A stretch of 7,648 bases of DNA from Tannerella sp. GTDB taxonomy: Bacteria; Bacteroidota; Bacteroidia; Bacteroidales; Tannerellaceae. The stretch spans positions 1 to 7,648 of the forward strand of contig JAISTJ010000028.1 in NCBI GenBank assembly GCA_031272655.1, in the 5' to 3' direction. The position numbers and the translations under genes are program-made. Below, piece after piece: positions 1-6,100 of this stretch (position 1 is its first letter; every line of letters begins with the position of its first letter). The notes below the pieces were generated by a model. That model was not told the origin of the DNA and did no database searches. It saw only the letters and a program-made list of their open reading frames with translations.

Positions 1-118
1 CGTCGCCTTTCGGAGCGCGAGCTATAATCTCCCCTGTGTAAGGGTTTTCCACTTCAATCCATTCGGTTGAATGGGCGTCGGTCAGTTGACCGTTGATAAA
101 AAATTGATACGTTTTCAT
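1..118 (-). CDS. Aldehyde dehydrogenase family protein, N-terminal 39 codons only
   Basis: Reading the minus strand from ATG at 118 gives 39 codons open to the window edge. The protein starts MKTYQFFINGQ and continues through EWIEVENPYTGEIIARAPKG. This is the usual N-terminus of NAD(P)-dependent aldehyde dehydrogenases: an 'FINGxW'-like strand, then 'V.NP.TGE.IA.VP.G', the first part of the Rossmann-type cofactor domain. The family oxidises aldehydes to acids in the cytoplasm. The catalytic Cys and Glu lie outside the window, so substrate and subfamily cannot be named. The start is supported by the family match beginning within a few residues of the ATG and by a promoter-like pair at 166-195 on the same strand, giving a leader of about 40 bases. 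It is divergent from the kinase-MurQ gene. Family confidence is good; function within the family is unknown. Confidence 0.8.
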   Translation of the reverse strand, partial: MKTYQFFINGQLTDAHSTEWIEVENPYTGEIIARAPKGD

Positions 119-165
119 AGGTGTAATATTGTTTTTTGAAAAATTTTGCAGTCAAAAATACTCCG

Positions 166-195
166 CAAATATAATAATAATTTTTGTATGTCAAA
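166..195 (-). promoter_or_regulatory. Bacteroidota-type promoter for the aldehyde dehydrogenase gene
   Basis: On the minus strand TTTG (plus 192-195) is followed by 18 bases and TATATTTG (plus 166-173). This fits the Bacteroides primary sigma consensus, TTTG at -33 and TAnnTTTG at -7, whose spacer is normally about 19. Transcription would start near 160 and leave a leader of roughly 40 bases before the ATG at 118. The leader has no Shine-Dalgarno sequence, as is common in this phylum. Assigned by consensus match only. Confidence 0.6.
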
Positions 196-226
196 CAAAT
201 TTCCGCATTTTTCGGCAAAAAAAAAT

Positions 227-234
227 TAAATTTG
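227..234 (+). promoter_or_regulatory. -7 box (TAAATTTG) directly in front of the kinase-MurQ start
   Basis: TAAATTTG is an exact TAnnTTTG match and ends 4 bases before the ATG at 239. No TTTG lies at the expected distance upstream; the nearest T-run is at 208-212 and is a poor match. If the box is used, transcription would begin at or within a few bases of the ATG, so the mRNA would be leaderless or nearly so. The spacer 119-238 is very A+T rich, so a chance match is possible. Confidence 0.4.
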
Positions 235-238
235 CGGC

Positions 239-2095
239 ATGATTGAGATAGATGAAACGAAAATTTTAGTGGCGGACAGCGGCTCAACAAAGACCGACTG
301 GCTGCTTTTGGACTTGGAAGGACGCGACAAGCCCATGCCGGCGCTTACCAAAGGTATCAATCCTTATTTCCTGATTGAAGGCGAGATACGTTATATCCTT
401 TATCAGGAACTGCTTCCGCCGCTTAATGACATAGAAACAATCGGCAAGATGTTTTTCTACGGCGCCGGATGTAACGCCGAGACCGCCTCACGGGTAGTGA
501 ATATTATGGATAGTATGTTCTGTGGCGAGGTCTTTGTCGGCTCCGACATGCTTGGGGCGGCAAGGGCGACCTGCGGAACGGAAGCGGGGATAGCCTGTAT
601 CCTCGGAACAGGCTCAAACTCATGCTTTTACGATGGCGAAAACATTGCCGCTAACGTGCCGCCGTTAGGGTTCATACTTGGCGATGAAGGCGGAGGGGCA
701 AGCCTCGGACGGCATTTGATCAGCGATATTTACAAAGGAACGTTGAGCGCCGAGCTGAAAGAGCAGTTTGCCGCGCGATACAGGCTTACTGTTGAGCAAA
801 TTCTCGACCGCGTTTACCGCGAGCCGTTCCCTAACAAGTTTCTTGCAGAATTCACTTATTTTATCGCCGATAACATTGAACATCCTGATATTCACTCACT
901 TGTGCTGAATGATTTCCGTCTCTTCCTGAAGCGCAACGTGAAACAGTATGATTATCAGAACTATCCGGTGCACTTTGTAGGCTCTGTGGCGCATATCTTC
1001 AGGGAAATCCTGATCGAAGCAGCCGAAGCCGAAGGCATCACCATAGCCAAAATCCTCCAAAAACCAATCACCGCACTCGCCGAATACCATCTCCGTCATT
1101 GCGAACGTCCTCTTTCCTGTCATTGCGACCTCCCTCTTTCCCTTAGTAGCGACCCCCCTCTTTTTCGTCATTGCGAACAAAGTGAAGCAATCCACTCCCC
1201 GGAAACCCCCGAAAACCAAGAAGAAACAAACGAAAACCAAGAGGAAGACCCGGAAGAATTCCCCAAAAAACCCCTAAAACCTACCGAGCAACCCTCCTAT
1301 TACAACGACCTTGAAAAGCAGCCAACCCGCGATTTGTTGGAGGCCATTAATACGGAAGACAGCAAAGTGCCGGCGGCGGTAAAGAAAGTTATCCCACTGA
1401 TTGTCAAACTGGTAGATGAAATCGTTGATCGCATCAATAAAGGCGGCAGGGTATATTATATAGGCGCTGGCACGAGCGGGCGTCTCGGGGTGCTTGACGC
1501 TTCGGAGATCCCGCCCACCTACGGCGTGTCGCCCGACCTGTTTTCGGGGGTGATAGCCGGCGGCAACATCGCGCTGCGCACTTCGGTTGAATTTGCGGAA
1601 GACAACATCTTCAGCGGTTGGAATGAATTGAAAGAAAGAGGCTGCAACAAAAACGATGTAGTGATAGGCATCTCGGCGTCCGGCTCGACGCCTTATGTCA
1701 GGGATGCGCTGTTTGAAGCTCGCATGGAAGGCGCTTACACCGCCTGTATAACCAACAATCCCAAATCTACGATAGCCTACGAGTCGGTCATCGCTATCGA
1801 AATTGATACCGGACCCGAATTTGTTACCGGAAGCACCCGTATGAAGGCCGGAACGTCGCAAAAGCTTGTCCTGAACATGATTTCCACAGCAGCGATGATA
1901 CGTCTGGGGCGCGTCAAGGGCAACCGTATGGTAAACATGCAGCTCAAAAACAACAAACTGCTTGATCGCGGCGTCAGGATAATCGTTGATGAGTACAGGA
2001 TAGCGTTCGAGAAAGCGCAACAGTTACTCGCCGAGTGTGGCTCCGTTCAGGAGGCGTTCAAAAAAATGCGAAAATCTAAAGATGAAACGCCTTAA
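239..2095 (+). CDS. murQ: Fused amino-sugar kinase (MurK/BadF type) and MurNAc-6-phosphate etherase (MurQ)
   Basis: A 618-residue two-enzyme protein. Residues 1-285 are a BadF/BadG/BcrA/BcrD-type kinase: phosphate loop DSGSTKTDW (13-21), GTGSN (123-127), GDEGGGASLGR (148-158) and GSVAH (248-252). Relatives phosphorylate GlcNAc and/or MurNAc; MurK of Clostridium and Tannerella is encoded beside MurQ. Residues 350-618 are a complete MurQ (SIS fold): GAGTSGRLG (409-417), SASGSTP (479-485), TGSTRMKAGT (530-539). The two catalytic acids are present as E423 (DASEIPPT) and E454 (FAEDN), spaced 31 apart like E83 and E114 of E. coli MurQ. The inferred pathway is MurNAc to MurNAc-6-P to GlcNAc-6-P plus D-lactate, in the cytoplasm. 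Residues 286-349 form a low-complexity linker, first translated repeats and then Glu/Pro/Asn-rich sequence. The ATG at 239 places the phosphate loop at the family's usual distance from the N-terminus. Whether the kinase prefers MurNAc or GlcNAc cannot be read from the sequence. Confidence 0.92.
   Translation: MIEIDETKILVADSGSTKTDWLLLDLEGRDKPMPALTKGINPYFLIEGEIRYILYQELLPPLNDIETIGKMFFYGAGCNAETASRVVNIMDSMFCGEVFVGSDMLGAARATCGTEAGIACILGTGSNSCFYDGENIAANVPPLGFILGDEGGGASLGRHLISDIYKGTLSAELKEQFAARYRLTVEQILDRVYREPFPNKFLAEFTYFIADNIEHPDIHSLVLNDFRLFLKRNVKQYDYQNYPVHFVGSVAHIFREILIEAAEAEGITIAKILQKPITALAEYHLRHCERPLSCHCDLPLSLSSDPPLFRHCEQSEAIHSPETPENQEETNENQEEDPEEFPKKPLKPTEQPSYYNDLEKQPTRDLLEAINTEDSKVPAAVKKVIPLIVKLVDEIVDRINKGGRVYYIGAGTSGRLGVLDASEIPPTYGVSPDLFSGVIAGGNIALRTSVEFAEDNIFSGWNELKERGCNKNDVVIGISASGSTPYVRDALFEARMEGAYTACITNNPKSTIAYESVIAIEIDTGPEFVTGSTRMKAGTSQKLVLNMISTAAMIRLGRVKGNRMVNMQLKNNKLLDRGVRIIVDEYRIAFEKAQQLLAECGSVQEAFKKMRKSKDETP
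1094..1193 (+). repeat. REP-like repeat and three decayed 24-bp tandem copies inside the fusion linker
   Basis: Three consecutive 24-base units (1094-1117, 1118-1141, 1142-1165) are followed by a complete repeat at 1166-1193, CGTCATTGCGAAC...GAAGCAATCC. The units begin CGTCATTGCGAAC, TGTCATTGCGACC and CTTAGTAGCGACC, each followed by a C/T-rich half ending CTCTTTCC or CTCTTTTT. As 24 is a multiple of 3, the array stays in frame and is translated as 8-residue units RHCERPLS, CHCDLPLS, LSSDPPLF, then RHCEQSEAIH (residues 286-319). The full copy belongs to the same family as those at 2785-3034. The ATTGC and GCAAT ends of the full copy are inverted repeats. Confidence 0.85.
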
Positions 2096-2402
2096 AATCC
2101 GCGATTTTGTATAATAAAACATAATAAATATAGAAAAAAGTTAAGAGATTTATAGGTAAAAGTTTATAACTTCATTGATTTTATCAATAAAGTTGGAAAT
2201 GAGGGCTTTCAGGTGGGTCTTGACAGACATTTGCACATTTAAAAATAATCTTGTTTCTTTGCCCCGCATTTTGGCTACACGCAGAGGCGTTGGTCGCAAA
2301 TCGTTGTAAAACATAGAACATATTGATTTTTTCATTATCTTTGCATGACTTTATGTATAGAGGGTCAGGATTGCACAGATTAACAAACTAACAATAGAAG
2401 AT
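2096..2402. other. Spacer without a convincing gene, between kinase-MurQ and the Rpn-tail gene
   Basis: 307 bases, A+T rich at its left end. A minus-strand frame at 2150-2335 could encode 61 residues (start MKKSICSMFY, with a helical-looking tail ALISNFIDKINEVI), but it has no recognisable family and no clear promoter, so I do not call it a gene. Nothing in the plus-strand frame directly upstream of 2403 resembles the missing catalytic domain of an Rpn protein; that frame has a TAG at 2358-2360 and no start between it and 2403. A -7-like box at 2336-2343 is listed separately. Confidence 0.5.
2336..2343 (+). promoter_or_regulatory. -7-like box (TATCTTTG) upstream of the Rpn-tail gene
   Basis: TATCTTTG matches TAnnTTTG exactly and would give a leader of about 55 bases before the ATG at 2403. 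A TTG at the proper -33 distance is missing; the nearest candidates are 10 and 29 bases upstream. Possible promoter on consensus only. If real, it means the short gene is expressed in its own right and is not just debris. Confidence 0.35.
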
Positions 2403-2690
2403 ATGGAAAAATATAAAAAGAGCATAACAGAATACAATGACGTCAAGAACTGCATGGCGTATGCCAAGAAAGAGAGCATGCAGCTCGGGCGGTCGGAAGG
2501 TCTGCAAATTGGGCGGTTGGAAGGTCTGCAAATTGGCAAGATTGAAGGTATGCAGATTGGGCGGATGAAAGATAGGCATGATGTTATTATGTTATTGGTA
2601 TCCAGCGGGATGCCATATACTGAGATATCCAGCCGGTTGAAGATGCCAGTTGAGGATGTCAAAAGTATTCTGACAACAAGCTATAACTAA
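2403..2690 (+). CDS. Rpn-family C-terminal domain protein, catalytic domain absent
   Basis: 95 residues. It starts MEKYKKSITEYNDVKN, which matches the segment just after the nuclease domain in Bacteroidota Rpn (recombination-promoting nuclease / PD-(D/E)XK transposase-like) proteins, typically 'YE.SLK.YRDLKN'. Residues 26-57 are four 8-residue repeats, MQLGRSEG, LQIGRLEG, LQIGKIEG and MQIGRMKD, of the EGxxIG type usual in that family. Residues 58-92 form the small helical end domain (LLVSSGMPYTEISSRL then MPVEDVKSI). Full-length members are roughly 300 residues, and the N-terminal nuclease domain with its acidic catalytic residues is not present here or in frame upstream. It may be a truncated remnant. 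It may instead be a stand-alone C-terminal protein: in E. coli, Rpn genes make such a short form from an internal start and it inhibits the full-length nuclease. Family placement is likely; the role is open. Confidence 0.65.
   Translation: MEKYKKSITEYNDVKNCMAYAKKESMQLGRSEGLQIGRLEGLQIGKIEGMQIGRMKDRHDVIMLLVSSGMPYTEISSRLKMPVEDVKSILTTSYN
2478..2573 (+). repeat. Four tandem 24-bp repeats in the Rpn-tail gene
   Basis: Units at 2478-2501, 2502-2525, 2526-2549 and 2550-2573 share the pattern [A/C]TGCA(G/A)(C/A)T(C/T)GG...GAAGGT and encode x-Q-[IL]-G-[RK]-x-[EK]-[GD]. Units 1 and 2 are closest; unit 4 has diverged (AAAGAT at its end). The number of units is variable among family members, and changes by one unit keep the frame. 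Confidence 0.85.
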
Positions 2691-2751
2691 TCGGGGAACG
2701 CGGCGGCGGAACCGGATGGGTATGGATTTTATTATTGACAATGTTTCCGCA

Positions 2752-2917
2752 ACGGGACGCAGTCCCGTAAACGGGGACGTCAGTCCCGTCATTGCGAGGG
2801 CGTCAGCCCGAAGCAATCTCGTAAACGGGACGCAGTCCCGTCATTGCGAGGGCGTCAGCCTGAAGCAATCTCGTAAACGGGGACATCAGTCCGTCATTGC
2901 GAGGAACGAAGCAATCC
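2752..2917 (+). repeat. REP-like palindromic repeats, three direct copies with linking hairpins
   Basis: Core copies lie at 2785-2820, 2837-2872 and 2891-2917 (the last shorter, GAGGAACGAAGCAATCC). Each core starts CCGTCATTGCGAGG and ends GAAGCAATC; copies 1 and 2 have a period of 52. A core is a nested palindrome: ATTGC and GCAAT at the ends, GGGC-GTCA-GCCC in the middle of copy 1. Before each core lies a small hairpin of the type ACGGGAC-GCA-GTCCCGT (2752-2768, 2825-2841; imperfect versions at 2771-2789 and 2877-2894), joined by CTCGTAA. Such elements are usually non-coding and act on mRNA ends, supercoiling or recombination. Short frames through them (RHCEGVS...) are translated repeat, not genes. 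Confidence 0.85.
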
Positions 2918-2948
2918 AGAAAAAATAGGAATGAAGGTTTAATTGACT

Positions 2949-2977
2949 GGATTGCTTCACATACGTTCGCAATGACG
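2949..2977 (-). repeat. REP-like repeat, inverted copy
   Basis: GGATTGCTTCACATACGTTCGCAATGACG is the reverse complement of the family core (CGTCATTGCGAACGTATGTGAAGCAATCC). It faces the direct copy at 2891-2917 across 31 unrelated bases, so the transcript could form a long stem with a 31-base loop, as in paired REP (BIME-like) elements. Confidence 0.8.
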
Positions 2978-2987
2978 AGCACCCGCA

Positions 2988-3034
2988 ACGGGACGAAGTC
3001 CCGTCATTGCGAGGGCGTTAGCCCGAAGCAATCC
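2988..3034 (+). repeat. REP-like repeat, last direct copy with its linking hairpin
   Basis: The hairpin ACGGGAC-GAA-GTCCCGT (2988-3004) runs into the core 3000-3034, which has GGGC-GTTA-GCCC in its centre and ends GAAGCAATCC. It is the copy nearest to the giant gene, about 100 bases before its start codon. Confidence 0.85.
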
Positions 3035-3040
3035 AGAAAT

Positions 3041-3110
3041 GGAACAAAACAAACAAACAACAAACAAAACAAAACAAGAACAAAACAAGAAACAAACAAA
3101 AACAAAAAAA
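3041..3110 (+). promoter_or_regulatory. A-rich, T-free leader tract before the giant gene
   Basis: Seventy consecutive bases have no T on the plus strand and consist mainly of AAAC and AAC units with a few G. If transcribed, it would be an unstructured A-rich 5' leader ending 27 bases before the start codon at 3138; A-rich leaders favour initiation in Bacteroidota, where Shine-Dalgarno sites are rare. No TAnnTTTG box is clear between here and 3138; the closest is TAAATTTT at 3123-3130. Its role as a leader is inferred. Confidence 0.4.
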
Positions 3111-3137
3111 TTACTAACTTAATAAATTTTTATTCGT

Positions 3138-6100
3138 ATGAGAGAATTATACATTACTCAGAGAGAGAGAGAGAGAGAGAGAGCAGGTTCGCGATCTCAT
3201 AGGTCTCACCGCCAGAACTCACTATTAAAGCCACTTTTAGCAGGTGGTCTTCTTATCTTTTTTACCACAATTTCCGCCCAAATCGGGATAATAAAACCGG
3301 AAATCCTAAACCAACCCGGTACACATGTACATGCGGATGGTACTGTCTGTAATCACGATCACGACCAAGCTGCGGAACAAACACAGGTCACGCAAGCTCA
3401 ACATCAAGATCTTGTATCAAAGAGTAAACAAACTGTTAATAGTAAAGACAAAGTAACTCCAAGACGAGCATCAGATCCTAACACAATAGATACTATTTAT
3501 TGGGCTAATGATGTTAATAATCAGTTTGGAGCGGGAGAGTCAGCTACAATTACATCCGGCGTGTTAACATCGCCCAATTCGTCTAATTTGACAAATCAGC
3601 CGTTTATAAGACTGGGTAGTAGTCTGTCAAAAAATGTTGTAATTCGATCATATGCCGGAGATGGGTATGCGTCTGGATGGGTTTCAGTATTTAGACTTCC
3701 ACGTCAAGATCATGGAGGCTTTAGTGTTGTAACTGGTTCACCTGCACATCCAACTCAAGCGGAAATTGAAATGATGTTGGCTAATCCAAGCTCATCACAT
3801 ACCATAAATGGAATAACAATAACAGGAGTAACTTTTTATGTTGGACCGAAACCATCTCCGGGAGTTCAATATGCTGATATGGATATGCAAGTATATTCAT
3901 TTAATAAATATAACTCAAGTAATTTTTCAACTGCAACTACCTTGGGTGGCGCTAATTCAATTCCTATTTGGGCTCAATGCAGTACCCGTTTATTTGAAAG
4001 TTTTGTAGATAATGCAGGTAAAGTATATGTATGGCATCATAATCATGCAACAGGTTTGCCAGATAGTTATACTAAGCAAATTACTCCTACAGAAGTCGGA
4101 TCTGATAAAGGAATCTATACGTCCACAATAGATGGATTAAATACACATAATACAAACCTTACTTCACCTGCTCTAACTATTTGGACAGTTTCGAATTTTC
4201 CTGTTGATGAAGGAGTTGATTTATTACAATATAATGGAGGCGCTTGTCTCAGCTCTCAGGAGTTAAATAATCAAACAGGAATAAATGGTGAACCAAAAAA
4301 ATCAGTTCTCGGAACGCCAAGTCAAAATAATCATCTTATTAATTACAGACGTCCTACAACTGTGGCTTTAGCAGGCTCTAATTCGTTTGAGCAAATAAGA
4401 TTTGACTCACTGGAATGGTGGTACGATAAGATTACTGCAAAATCAAGTATTGAAGGGAGCATAGCTTTAGATTGGGAAAATTGTAATTCTGGACGAATGT
4501 CAGTTGCTGAATATACAGTTACCTGGTTGCCTGCACCTGAAAAAGGCGTTACTAAGCTTGATGCAGCTGTACAATTGATAGATAACAGTACAACATGTAT
4601 TACAACGAATGTTATTGACAGTACGACATGGATTGGTCAGTTGGCAAGCGCCGATTCTGTTTTGGCAACAGGTAGAATACAAACAAATGCTTTGATAACG
4701 GTTCCTTTTAAAGATCGTTTTACAATTCGTACAAAAGGAAATTTCTATGCAAACCTTGACAACGAGCGCGATAGCATTACCTCCCGCAGGATTTTGTACA
4801 CTCAGACAACATTCCCAGATCCAGATCCTCAGGTATATCTAATGCCTGATGCAAACGGAGTTCATACAGGCAGTTATGCAAATAATAACTCTCTTGTGAG
4901 CTATAATGATGGAGGTGGTGTTTTTGTTTATGCGGCTCCTTATAATACTCCTAAAGGATCTATTTTCGGAGTTTATGGCAGTTATGATTTTGATGGATTA
5001 ATGGCTAATATACATACTATTTCGCGTTATAATGGTACTGATCCTGATAAAACAAACGCCCCAGGATCTCCAAATTTTGACGGATTAACAACTAATAAAG
5101 GAAATGACAATCAAGGTGTTATCGAAATTGGTGATGGTTCAGCTATAGGCAGGGTGGTTGCTACTGGCTACGAGCATTTTCATATTTATTCGGGCGGTAC
5201 TTTAAAGAACTTTGAAAGTTGCAATGGACCAACGCAGAATTTTTCTTTGAACTTCTCTACAACAGATAACACTCCGGTATTCTATTTAGATACACTTGCT
5301 CCACTGTATGTACTTAATTTTGGTAACAATCAAGTATCTCCCACGATAGCGCAATTAGCCGATGCCGACATAAATTGGTGGACTCCGGGTATTACAAAGC
5401 TAACTAACGCGATTACAAATTCCAAAGATTCAGGAGCTTTGCATATACAGGCTGCAGGGGACTTGCATTTTTATAATGCCTTCAAGCCGAGTGTTACAGC
5501 TGCAGCGCCTACAGAGATTCGTTTGCTTTCCGACAATGCAGGAATACAATTTTTAGACAGTATCTGGTATATTAACGATTCGGATACCAATTTTGTGATT
5601 TGGGCTAAAGGTGGTGAAGAGCATAGTCGTGAGTGCATAGACGATACATTATATGCAGGAAGTGGCGAAGTGCTTTTTGATAAATTGGCCACAATAGAGC
5701 AGAACAAGAAAGGCAATACTTTAATACGCTCTGAATATGACGATGTCTTCATAAGGGATACATTCCGTTATACGAACTCAACAACTGCCGATAGTACCGG
5801 CGAACTTAGAATTCAAGCAGGTCAGGATATATATGGACTGAAACCTTTTAATCTTATATCAGGCGGACAAAGACCTATGTTGCTTGAAGCGAAAAATACT
5901 ATTCATTTTAGAGATTCGGTTATAATTGCAAAAACACCGGCTGCTGCCACACGTGATAGCGTTACTTTTAAAGCTGGTTATAACAACTTCTCTACTTCTG
6001 CTAATGTGACGAGCTGGTCTTTGCGCACTACTCCAAATGCTTATAACTGCACATTAAATAATTATCTTCCATCATATTATCCTTCAAGAAACGGATGTGG

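Noticed and set aside
54..290. A 78-residue minus-strand protein
   Set aside because: It covers the promoter spacer and overlaps the aldehyde dehydrogenase start in another frame; low-complexity composition and no family resemblance.
1274..2020. A 248-residue minus-strand protein opposite MurQ
   Set aside because: Shadow of the MurQ reading frame, whose motifs and catalytic residues are unambiguous.
2094..2108. Terminator after kinase-MurQ (AAAATC-CGC-GATTTT)
   Set aside because: Only a 6-bp A/T-rich stem with a 3-base loop that overlaps the stop codon, and no following T-run.
2150..2335. A 61-residue minus-strand gene
   Set aside because: The C-terminal half looks protein-like, but there is no recognisable family and no promoter; left as a note in the spacer entry.
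2785..3034. CRISPR array
   Set aside because: Repeats of about 36 bases with period 52 look array-like, but the 'spacers' are themselves repeated hairpins, one copy is inverted, and there are no cas genes.
2897..3202. A 101-residue coding sequence across the repeats
   Set aside because: It consists of translated REP repeat, the AAAC tract and the AG tract in a different frame from the giant gene; no conserved domain and no promoter.
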